From: Fragilaria crotonensis
Lineage: Eukaryota > Bacillariophyta > Fragilariophyceae > Fragilariales > Fragilariaceae
Assembly (NCBI GenBank): GCA_022925895.1
Contig: JAKSYS010000480.1
Location: forward strand, 1 to 49,325
Reading direction: 5' to 3'
DNA: 49,325 bases
Part shown: in pieces, positions 20,578 to 30,314 of the stretch
How positions within the stretch are numbered: position 1 is the stretch's first letter
Layout of the letters: every line of letters starts with the position of its first letter
The notes under the pieces: model-generated
Told to the model about the DNA's origin: nothing
The model's input: only the letters and a program-made list of their open reading frames with translations
The model's database searches: none
Made by a program: the position numbers and the translations under genes

Positions 20578-23430
20578 ATGACGAGTTTCCACGGTGTCGA
20601 TTACCTTCTCTTTCCGAATTCCAGTTCAAAATTGATTGAGTATGCCATAGCCGGGAATCTCGAAAAGGTTCGTGACCACTTGCGAAAAGAGGAAGATGTG
20701 AATGTCAAAAACGAACATGGCAACACAGCTCTTGTCTGGGCAAGCAACAATGGCCATTTGGAAGTTGTTCGTGCTTTATTAATGCACAATGGGGTGGATG
20801 TGAATATCAAGGATCATGCTGGCGCCTCCGCTCTCTACTATGCAAGCTATAATGGCCATGTGGAAGTGGTTCGTGCGTTGTTGAATCACAATGGAGTGGA
20901 TGTGAATATCAAGGATAATGATGGCGACACACCGCTCATTTGTGCGAGCTTGAGCGGCCATTTGGAAGTAGTTCGTGCTTTATTGCATCACCAGGGGGTG
21001 GATGTGAATATCCAGACTAATTATGGCGACACAGCTCTCATTTGGGCAAGTTTTGGAGGACACGAGGAAGTAGTTCGTGCCTTGTTGAATCACGATGGAG
21101 TGAATGTGAATATCCAGAATAATGATGGCAGGACAGCTCTCATCTTGGCGAGTAGGAAATGCCATTTGGATGTGGTTCGTGCTATATTGGATCACGATGG
21201 GGTGGATGTGAATGTTAGAGATAAATATGGCTATACAGCTCTTGATATTGCTCGCAAGAAGCCGAAAATTGGTGTTGCACGTCTCCTGGAGGATCACATG
21301 GAGCGTCTGAAGCTTGACGTGGAGAAGAATCCTGCAGGAAGCGACGCCTCGCGTAGAAAAGGCCGACGCAAGCGCCTCAAGGTGACCAATACAACCTCCA
21401 CAAATCCTGTGGATGTGAATCTCCAAAGTTCTGATGGGAAAACAGCTCTTCACATGGCGAGCCAAAATGGTCTTGTAGAGGTCGTGCGCGCGCTGGTCCA
21501 GCTAAACAATGTGGATGTGAATATGATGGATAATGATGGCTCCACAGCTCTCATCTTGGCTAGCGAGAAGGGCCATTTGGAAGTGGTTCGTGCTTTATTG
21601 AAGCACGATGGAATGAATGTGAATGTCCAGAATAATGATGGTGAAACAGCTCTTGATGTGGCTCGCAGCCGTCAGAATGAGAAAGTTTCATGTCTTCTGC
21701 AGGAGCACATGAAAGCACTAGCAGCACATTACGCCGAAACAGAGCAGGAAAGAAAGCGAGCAAGGACGCAGCCATCGACAAGTGAACCTTCGGAGGTAGA
21801 AGAGCAGAGTCGCTACGATGATGCTGAACCTCAACAAAAGTTGTTGAATAGGAAGCCTGCGGGAAGCAGAGTTGACGCTCAGATTGAAAAAGACCGAAAC
21901 AATCTTCTCCATATCACAGCAGATCTCAAATTGTCAGAAGCTGACTCCAGGATGGATCTCGATTCGGAGGAGGAAGAGCAGAGGATGTACGATGCAGCTC
22001 AGATTGAACAAGATCGAGATCGAAGCAAGCTTCTTCACGTGATGAATACAAGCTCCGCTGATCCTGTGGAACTGTCCTTGGAGTTCATCGAGCGATGCAT
22101 CAAAAAGGACCACAAACTTGGATCGGGTTCCTTTGGTGATGTTTTCTTGGCGGAAGATAGTCGTCTGCCAAAGAAATTTGCAGTGAAAGTGATTCGTACT
22201 AATACTAAATGCAATGAGGCCGCCATCAAGGAAATGCGCAGAAGCTTTCAGAGAGAACTTTCGGTAAGTTCTATGTCGAGTGTCATCTTGACGCACTGGG
22301 AGTAATCATTTCTACGATGATTTCTAACAGCGCATTTTGTATACTATTACCAGACGCTTAAGACATGCCGGCATCCCAACATTATTGTCCTGTATGGCTA
22401 CAGTTTAACTGCCAATAGTACACAGCAGTGCTTGGTGTACGAATACGCCGCCAATGGCTCTCTGGCGGCCTTCTTCACTGATAATGGTAACAAAGACCGC
22501 CTGTCGGCAGATACTCGATTGTCCATCATGTTCAAATTGGTGAGAGCGGTTCACTTCTTACACACGGGTGGGTGCAAGGTGGATGGCGAAGGTTGGAAAG
22601 TATTTCATCGCGACATCAAGAGTGCCAACATTTGTCTGGCGGACGACTTAACCCCCCGACTGATTGATTGTGGGCTGGCCACATTCGTACCAGACGACAA
22701 TTCCAGCGCGACTCTGGGGTCGTCCCCAGTCACTTTGCAGAGCACAACTGGCGGGTTTGCTTTTGGAACTCCTGGGTACATGTGCCCATTCTATGTCAAG
22801 AAGAAGGGTGCAGGGAATCCATGTCCCTATATCGCAGCCTGTGATGTGTATTCCATTGGTGTCGTCTTGGTGGAGCTAATTTTGGGATGTTTGAATGGAG
22901 TGAGATCGACGAGAAATGACTCTCAATTTCTTGATGTGTTTGAGAAGTACGTCCAACACGAGCGAACTTATCATCGGATTGTCGATGGATGGAAGAACCT
23001 CATACGTGATGCGGATCCCACCGTAATGTGGAATCAAGACGCTCTTGAAATTGCATGTAGGGCTGCTATTCAGTGCATGGATCCTTTTCCTGAATTACGG
23101 TTGAGCACAAAGGACCTCCTCGATACGCTGAGCGATGCAGTCCTTTTGAATAATAATGCAGGCATTCAGCATCCCGTTGCGGAGAGTGCTGTACAGAGCG
23201 GCCCCTACTGTCTTATTTGTAACGAATATCGTACTGATATCACGTGCAGCGAAGGTCACGCGCTTTGTCCAAGGTGCATCATAGACAAGCTCGGTGATCA
23301 CAGTGGGTGCCAACTTTTGTGCCTGATCAAGGAGTGCTCAAGCAAACTACAAGATACTGATCTTTATGGACGCATTCCACTTGAGATGTACAATCGGTAC
23401 GTCAAAAAACGAGCTATGAGTCAGATATGA
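20578..23430 (+). CDS. Ankyrin - RLK-like kinase - RING fusion protein
   Basis: Two exons, 20578-22263 and 22354-23430, give 920 residues. Order: N-terminal cap (AIAGNLEKVRDHL); five ankyrin repeats; TALDIAR...LLEDHM cap (about 222-240); basic linker (RRKGRRKRLK); second ankyrin block of two repeats and a cap (LLQEHM); charged linker with NRKPAG; kinase. Kinase features: Gly loop LGSGSFGDV from 514, lysine K537 (FAVKVI), catalytic loop HRDIKSAN at 647-654, and DCG at 667-669 where DFG is usual; GTPGYMCPF replaces the APE segment. The core resembles TKL/RLK-Pelle kinases. The C terminus has a RING-like finger starting C848-x2-C851, then HALCPRC and LLCLIKEC. Predicted role: a kinase with ubiquitin-ligase-like end, recruited by ankyrin contacts; this is inference. 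In-frame sequence continues after the TGA. Confidence 0.85.
22264..22353 (+). other. Intron in ankyrin-kinase-RING gene
   Basis: The 90-nt intron has donor GTAAGT at 22264 and acceptor TTACCAG ending at 22353. Phase 0 joins ...RELS to TLKTCRHPN, giving a continuous kinase N-lobe. The copy at 45961-46057 has an intron at the same codon with much the same sequence (both start GTAAGTTCTAT and share TTTCTAACAGC), which supports the boundaries. Confidence 0.88.
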
Positions 23431-24111
23431 GACAAATGTAACGTCCGATTAGATTTGCAAATCGCTGGTTCCCAATCCCAATTTGTTGTTGATGTGCATG
23501 GCATTAAAGAAGGCATCGAGAAGGCGGTGGAAGGGATGGACGACGTCAGAAAGGGCAGCGATGAAAGAAATGTTGCAGAGACAGCTGCAGATGCTACTGG
23601 GGTTGGCAGAAGGAGTGGACCGGTCAGTGGCAGGATTAGCGCTTCTGGCAGCGGATCAGTTCAAGGTGTCCCGAATAAGCGCAGAGATTCGATCAGTCTG
23701 AAAACCAACGCTGGCATTCAGCATCCAGCGGCGATGAGTGCAGTTGACAGCGGCCCCTCCTGTCTTATTTGCACGAAATCTCATGCAGATATCAAGTACA
23801 GCAGAGGGCATGCACTGTGCACAATTTGTGTCTTGGACAAGCTTGGTGATGACAACGGATTCCAACTCTTGTGTCTGATCAAAGAATGCCCAAGCAAACT
23901 CCAAGACAATGATTTTTATGGACGCATTCCTGTTGATGCTTTCAGGAGGTACGTTGAAAAACGAGCCGAAAGGAATGCATTCGATGAAAGGAATATCAGA
24001 ATGGAATCCAAAATTGATAGGTTGTTACTGCGTGGGCAGAACCATCAGGAGCATTTTCAGAGGTTGGCAAGAGGGTTGAACCGGTCCTTGACGGCACTGG
24101 CGCTTCTGTAA
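23431..24111 (+). other. In-frame extension with second RING-like domain
   Basis: Directly after the TGA at 23428-23430 the same frame stays open for 226 codons to TAA at 24109. It reads DKCNVRLDLQIAG, then FVVDVHGIKEGIEKAVEGMD, then repeats the end of the gene: NAGIQHPAAMSAVDSG and a second RING-like finger (CLICTKSHADIKYSRGHALC, TICVLDKLGDDNG, LLCLIKEC), ending in a helical tail (RLLLRGQNHQEHFQRLARGL). There is no ATG at its start, so it is not an obvious separate gene. It arose by tandem duplication of the RING unit (first copy from about 23158, second from about 23710). It could be a 3' remnant, a readthrough extension or a separately spliced exon. Confidence 0.6.
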
Positions 24112-24342
24112 GCAAATCAGTTCAAAAAGTGCCCGAATCTCGTCTGGGTGACTCCCATCTCGGTGGACAAGGATGACCGGAACACCCTCTTGAAGTGGAT
24201 CAGGGAAAAAGGGCTGCAGAAGTACATCGTCGTCTTCATCTGTGCACACTCGTATGAGCCAGGGCATCGGATCAAGCCCAAGCTGCGGCTCCCGGAGGGT
24301 TGCCACTACCACCTGATCCGCTTGGTCTTTCTGCAGGAGTAA
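24112..24342 (+). other. In-frame tail domain with CAHS motif
   Basis: After the TAA at 24109-24111 the same frame continues for 76 codons: FKKCPNLVWVTPISVDKDD, WIREKGLQKYIVVFICAHSY and EPGHRIKPKLRLPEG. Degraded counterparts follow the other kinase-RING copies: at 32640-32900 (VKQGYTVVLFCAHF then GPGREAIEIGRWIVEIAPWL) and at 47280-47470 (YPCLVCLTPTIDG, VKQGYTVVQLCAHSHVPG). The shared pattern P-LV-(V/L)TP...(K/Q)-Y-VV--CAHS--PG shows an ancestral C-terminal domain of this protein family. I do not recognise the domain; a cysteine and histidine in CAHS could be functional. Confidence 0.55.
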
Positions 24343-24868
24343 ACGGGCAGAATTTCTAGGAAGCCGTGCTCAACTATGCACGAGCCCCAGAAGCTCCTGC
24401 TCGTCTTGGCACCACGTGCCTTCCATGCTCCTGTCCAGTGCAGTTCGGTCAAGTGATGCATAAGCTTAGTCGGCTCGACTTTGAGCCGTGGATCCAGCGC
24501 ATCATTGCCGTCGGAGTGCCAAATTCGCTTCCAATCTCGCGCGTCTACGTGCCTCGATCTGGTACGAATATTCTAGAAAGATCCATCCGGAAATTTCCGA
24601 ATAGCTTGTGGGAATAGTTCGGTCCTTGAAGAAACGAGTCAAGGGCCAATAAGTTTCAAGCGAGTACTATCCATTTTAGTTCGTCGCAACAAGTATTCAT
24701 ACAACGTATCATTGTGATTCCGTTTCCTCGACAAACGACAACGTCTCGCATGCTTTGCAGTATTCTAGAAATCCAATATAGAGAGGAGAAGATTTTCAAT
24801 GACTCATCGAAACAGTCCATGGCTTGTCAATGACAAAATGTAAATCTCCACAAGACGTTTTCACGTTC
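24343..24868. other. Degraded 3' flank of ankyrin-kinase-RING gene
   Basis: 24366-24617 is open on the plus strand and includes LSRLDFEPWIQRIIAVG, which may align with the EIAPWLKVCLG segment after the CAHS motif in the copy at 32.8 kb. It probably belongs to the old gene end. Nothing else was recognised. Confidence 0.3.
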
Positions 24869-25372
24869 TCACGGTATGAGCTCGGTGTATTTGTGACAAT
24901 GTAGCAAGCAACCTTCGAAACTTGTGGTTGTTCTCAGGGCAGTGCATTTGGTTTTGATGGTCTGTGCATGCTCCCAACATTTCTCTGCCGTTCCGTTAAT
25001 GACATGTTTTGTTTCTCGTCCACCTTCGGTCATGCGTCGGTCCATGGGATTATTCTTCCGTAATACGGGATGAAAGAAAGGACGGATTGTCAGGATTCTA
25101 TAGTCTCTATCCTTGAAGAACCGAGGAGTAAACTTGGCCGCCAGGGAGGGGGACGTTTTGAACTTGGCGGGGTCCTCATTCCTCCCATGCATACAAATTG
25201 AGGCACCGGTCCAAACGATGCGGCAAGTGCTTGCGGAGGCGAACAACGAGGGTGGTTTGGAAGCTGTCTGAAAGCAAGGTCTTGAAATGACGTTGGTGTA
25301 GCTGTCCACAGAGCCATCATCATTGAAGCGCCAAAACGCAGGACATGAATGCCAGCGGACATGAGGGGTTTA
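24869..25372 (-). other. Open minus-strand frame, possible exon or gene remnant
   Basis: The frame is open from about 25372 to 24869 and reads FWRFNDDGSVDSYTNVISRP, later FTPRFFKDRDYRILTIRPFF and HPVLRKNN, with a composition like real protein. There is no ATG near its beginning; the first Met codon comes late. It could be an internal exon of an unrecognised gene, a remnant, or chance. No domain identified. Confidence 0.25.
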
Positions 25373-26125
25373 GTCACTGGGCGCAACGTGGAGTGGCATT
25401 GCATGTGATCAATCAGAATGCAGACTATACGGAGTCATCCTCCCTGGTATGTGGCATTCAACATACGAGTACATGCATAACGTCAATCCTCGGCGTCAAC
25501 ACAAGAGAGGTATCGTAAGTTCCACACGTCTCAAACTCGAAGATGTGTTTTTTAAGATCCGGTTGACAAACACAAAGCGACGCGTAAGACTTCATAATGA
25601 ATCCTCTGCTGGAGTTCAGTATGCACATACTACAGTACTCAGGTAGACGTAGAGGAACTACAATTGTACTGGATTCTGGAGCATTTTGTCATTATACATG
25701 TAGTGTTTCAATTTTCAATAATAATCAGGGCAATCATGTATACATGTCAGTATGTCAACATATCTTTCCCTCCATAACATGCTGCCGGTATACAATCAAA
25801 TGATGATAATCAAAAGTAATGTGTGAATACGGTATTGTTTTCAAATTTGAATTTTAACACCTTGCACATGGGCGCCAGGGCGCTGGGCGCCAAAAACAAT
25901 GGCGCAGAGGAGGTTCCGGAATTCTTGTCTCCTCGGTAATAAAATCGTGTTGAATCTTCTGTGACATGAGTCAAAGTTCCGGAACCCCCACACGGCATTC
26001 TTCAATTTGACACGTTTTTTGCTTTGTTGCGTATCTCAACCCAATCCTACTATGCTTGTATTTGACACCTCGTTCCGCATGACCGTCTTGATTGCCACAT
26101 TTGACTCCAACGTCCAGATATTATA
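25373..26125. other. Intergenic region upstream of long ankyrin pseudogene
   Basis: No gene recognised. Two GTAC words occur in TACT-rich sequence at about 25625-25670. The segment 25870-25910 is rich in GGCGCC-like words (GCGCCAGGGCGCTGGGCGCC), a small quasi-palindrome. Confidence 0.35.
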
Positions 26126-29002
26126 ATGTCTTCGTCATCAGCGACAGCAGCAGCAGCAACGGCAGCCGCAGCAAAGCTGTCGAAGAAATCACTCTTGGCA
26201 GAAGCCAAATTGGGAAATCTCGACAAGGTTCGTGATCTGTTGCGAAACGCGACGAATACTGATCCTGACGACGTCGACAACAATGTTGTCATTGGTGATA
26301 CAGCTCTAAGTTTGGCCAGTGCACATGGTCATGCCGATGTTGTTTCCGAGTTATTGAAACATGCCAAGGTGGATGTCAATGAGACAAATAACCTTGGCCG
26401 AACTGCACTCATGTTGGCATGTAGAAATGGCCACTTGTCCGTGGTTCGTAAATTATTGAAATATGGGAGGGCGGATGTCAATGCCGTGTGCAATGCTGGA
26501 AACACAGCCCTCATTTGGGCAAGTCACAACGGCCATGTTGATATTGTGGCGGAATTACGGAAAGTCAAAAAGTTGGATTTGAATGCCGAAAATGATGCAT
26601 CGTTAACTGCACTCGATTCGGCCAGTGAAATGGGACACTTGGAAGTTGTTCGCGAACTCTTGGAAGATGAAAGACTTGATCCCTCGAGTTTTGCTCTCTT
26701 TTTGGCAAGTGGTGGTGGACATTTGGAAGTTGTTAATGAGTTATTGAACGTCCAAGACATGGATGTCAATGTCGAATCTGAGATCGGCGAAACACCCCTT
26801 ATCTGGGCGAGTCAGGATGGTCATGTTGATGTTGTTGTTGAATTATTGAAACATGCCAAGGTGGATTTTACCGCCACGAATCACAATGGATCGACGGCAC
26901 TCATGGAGGCGAGTGAACATGATCGTTGGGAAGTTGTTCGCAAGTTATTGAAGCACAGCAAGGAGAACCTGAATGCCAAAGATACCAACGGCTGCACGGC
27001 GCTCATCTTGGCAAGTAAATTCGGTCGTCCGCGTGTTGTTCGTGAATTCTTGAAACACCAGGAGTTGGATGTGGATTCAAAAGATAACGATGGTTGTGGT
27101 GCGCTCATCTAGGCTAGCAAGAATGGTCGTCCAGAAGTTGTCGTGGAATTGTTGCAAAACGAAAAATGTGGATGTGAATGCTAGAAATGGCGATGGTCAC
27201 ACGCCCCTTATCTCGGCGAGCTATGAAGATCATGTGGAAGTCGTTCGCGAGCTTTTGAAGCACCAGAAGGTTGATGTGAATGCAATCGATGAAGGTGGCG
27301 CCACGGCCCTGATTGCCGCTAGTGAAAAGGGAAAGTTAGAGGTGGTTTACGAATTACTGATGCATGAGAAAGTGAATACGAATGATAAGAATGACAATGG
27401 TTCGACAGCTTTGATTGTTGCGAGTGAGCAGGGCCATGTGCGAATTGTTCGCGAATTGCTCAAGCATGACCGGGTTGATGTGAGCGCAAGGAATCGGACG
27501 GGTGACACGGCCCTCATCGCGGCGAGCGCCAAATGGGCATGTCCAAGTTGTTCGCGAGTTTATGAAGCATGAACACATTACCGTGAATGCCAAAGACAAG
27601 GATGGCTACACTGCTCTCCTCTTGGCAAGTAGCTATGGTCATGCAGACGTTGTTCGCGAGCTCTTGAAGCATCAGAGGGTTTTTGTGAATGCCAAAAACA
27701 ACGATGGTTGGACTTCCCTAATCTTGGCAACTAACGAAGGGCGATTGCAGATCGTTCGCGAGCTTCTGAAGCTTCAAGAGGTGGATCCTAATCCCAAGGA
27801 TTGTAATGGCAACACAGCCCTGATTAGCTAAGGCGAGCATAAACGACGATTTGCGACTTGTTCGCGAGTTGTTGAAGCACGAGCGGGTGGATGTTAATGC
27901 CAAAGACAAACACGGGAGCACTGCTCTCATCTGTGCATGCTGTGATGGATACGAGCAAGTTGTTCATGAATTGTTGAAATACGAAAAGTTGGATGTGTGA
28001 ATTTACGTGATGATGATGGATGTAGTGCCCTCATCGTGGTAGCCAAGAACGGCCATGCGGAAGTTGGTCGCTTGCTTTCGAAGCACCAGTTGGTAGCCGT
28101 GAATGCCAAAGATGACGATGGTCGCACTGCACTCATCTGGGCCAGTAGTAACGGCGATGCGGAATTTGTGCGGGAGTTGTTGAAACACGAAATGCTTGAT
28201 GTGAATGTCAGAAATGGAACTGGGTGCACATCCATCATTGTGGCGAGTGACGAGGGACATTTGAAGGAAGAGGATGGTGGATGCGAATGCTGCCAAGAAT
28301 GACGATGGCAATACTGCATTGATCGTGGCGAGTGGAACGAGCCATTTGGAGGTAATCAGTGAGTTGGCGAAGTATGAGAAGGTGGATGTGAACGTCAAGA
28401 ATGAGGACGGCGATACGGCCTTGATCTTGGCGAGTGTCAACGGCGATGATGATGTGATTCGTGAGTTGGTGAAGCACGAGCGGGTGGATCAAAATGCAAA
28501 AGATTTCACTGGTGGCACTGCCCTCATGAATGCAGTCTACAACAAGAATATGAAGGCTGTTTGCGAGCTACTTAAGTGCGAAAGCTTAGACGTCAACGCC
28601 AAAGATGATGACGGTAACACGGATCTCATTTGGGCAATCAAGAAAGGCCATGCGCAATCCGTTCGGTGTCTTGTAGGGCATGCAAGGGTGGATGTAAATG
28701 CAAGAAATCATGATGGCCGCATGGCTCTCATCGTGGCGAGTAAGGAAGGTAGTTTGGAGGTCATTTGCGAAGTCTTGAAGCACCCTGGAGTTGATGTGAA
28801 TGCCGAGGACAAAGACGGGGCATCCGCCTTTGCCATGGCAATTGACAACGTGGAGGTGGTGAATGAGTTATCGAAGCACCTTCAGGTGGTTGTGAATTCC
28901 ACGCATATTGATGACATGACAGGTAGTGTTGTTGTGATTGACGAGGAGCCCGTGCCAGCAGAGAAGACGGAACGAAATTTCGGCGTGAAGTCGAGCAAGT
29001 GA
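26126..29002 (+). pseudogene. Long ankyrin-repeat gene broken by multiple lesions
   Basis: The ATG at 26126 starts MSSSSATAAAATAAAAKLSK, then the family cap (AEAKLGNLDKVRDLLRNA) and an array of roughly 28 ankyrin repeats over 2.8 kb. The frame is interrupted at least six times: TAG in place of a Leu codon at 27110 (ALI-stop-ASKNG); one extra base near 27170; one extra base near 27531 (AAATGGG where AATGGG fits); an irregular seven-base joint with TAA near 27830; two extra bases near 27997 (GTGTGAAT); and a joint missing part of a repeat near 28270. Between lesions the repeats stay recognisable (KHERVDVNAKDDDG style, with KH where the other genes have NH). The last part to TGA at 29000 has a divergent tail ending EKTERNFGVKSSK. 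A shortened 328-residue product from the first frame remains possible. Confidence 0.8.
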
Positions 29003-29489
29003 AAGTTGTTAACGATCATGGACGCACAAGAATGAGGCGGATGTGGACAAGCCAACTCTTGTCAGGGATATGTGTGGTCAAGTGACGGTCTTTCTGGTGT
29101 TCCTTGTGAATTGCAGGAACACGAGGGAGTTGATGCAAGTGAATGAATTCGAACATTGGCACTGGAGAATAGTAGGGTGGTTTCAAAACCTAACTTGCAG
29201 TTTGGTTTGGACATGGAACTCTACTACGATAAGTTAATGAAATGCTGTTCTATCCACCTTTGATCGCATTTGACAACAATATGCACTTGACGTAGTAAAC
29301 CTGAACATTAGCAGAGGTTTATGTTGTTGTCGTCACTTTTTCCCTCCCACAACCTGGGGAAGCAACATGAAGGGCAGCCGCCCGTGGAAAACCCGTCTGA
29401 TAAACATGCATGCAATAAATCCTAGTCAAGTCGTGAGGACCATCATGTGAAAGGTGTTGATGCACGAGGATGAGGTGGATGTTTTGAGA
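29003..29489. other. Intergenic region
   Basis: A few words reminiscent of the ankyrin array persist just after the stop (29005-29130, for example GTGTTCCTTGTGAATTGCAGG), but no repeat can be read. No gene recognised. Confidence 0.3.
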
Positions 29490-30314
29490 ATTGAATGTAC
29501 CGCGAGCAGTTTTGATTTTTTTACAATGTTGTTCGGGTGGAACGACCACGCAACACCGCAGAAGCGTGAATCATCATTTGTACTGCCAATGCAACGATAG
29601 GAACGACAGTTTGGTACGGACTCATGACCGACGACCACTCGCCGCAAACGCGCCACTCCATTACCGTAAATATCGCATCACACTCACATCTGTCGGCCAG
29701 CTCTCCAAAGATCGATCCTTCCAGGCTGAATAAAAGAATTTGTCATGGTTTAATGCTTGCATGGCGGCATTCGTAATAGGCTCGGAACACGGTAGGATAT
29801 CTCACCAACCAGTTGCCTTTCAAACACTCAGATACTTCATCAAGGCAAACAATTCATGATCCATATCGATCGATGCGCTTCACTTGCGAAAGACAGGGGG
29901 TGTGATAGCCTTTGTCAAGTAGCCGGAAAATCTTGACTTCTGGGTAGCTCGACTCGTCTGTAGCAGGTTGTCCAGGCAATAACAACGCTCCACGGGACAG
30001 ACACCACCCACGAATGAACATTCTTGATACCTTTCCACCTACAAGAGATTGATATTGCATTTCCGACCTTGGTGTTTTTATGCATCCACGTAGAGGAGTT
30101 CCTGCTCCACATTGTGAATTGCCATCGTTTCCGAGTGTCTGTGTTGAGTCTTTGTGTGATATCTAGACCACTGTGGGTGCTTCCAAACGAGTGTCTGAAT
30201 GAAAATGAAGAAAACACGAAAGGAACATGTTAAATCACCGTACTGTAGTTTCCGTACAGTGCGTAGTCTCGAAAATACTCGTCCAAAATGTGACAGTAGA
30301 TGGCCTCTACTCAC
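29490..30314 (-). repeat. Decayed element R3, first copy
   Basis: Two stretches match 35.99-36.98 kb in the same orientation. One is around 29760-29935 (GCATGGCGGCATTCGTAATAGGCTCGGAAC) against 36793-36960 (CATGGCGGCATCCATGATTGGCTCGGAAC). The other is 30080-30150 (AGGAGTTCCTGCTCCACATTGTG) against 36010-36060. Read on the minus strand, the first copy gives YPEVKIFRLLDKGYHTPCLS and the second a related FMDKGHHTPLF. PEVKIF resembles the PDVKIF segment of the transposase at 39.4 kb, so a DDE transposase origin is possible but unproven. Confidence 0.45.

Noticed and set aside
22432..23430. Separate kinase gene starting at 22432
   Set aside because: The codon is TTG inside exon 2. A conserved intron joins it in phase to the ankyrin-containing exon, and a related intron exists in the 45 kb copy.
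23455..24111. Independent RING gene starting at 23455
   Set aside because: The codon is TTG and the frame is continuous with the preceding gene apart from one TGA. It is described as an extension.
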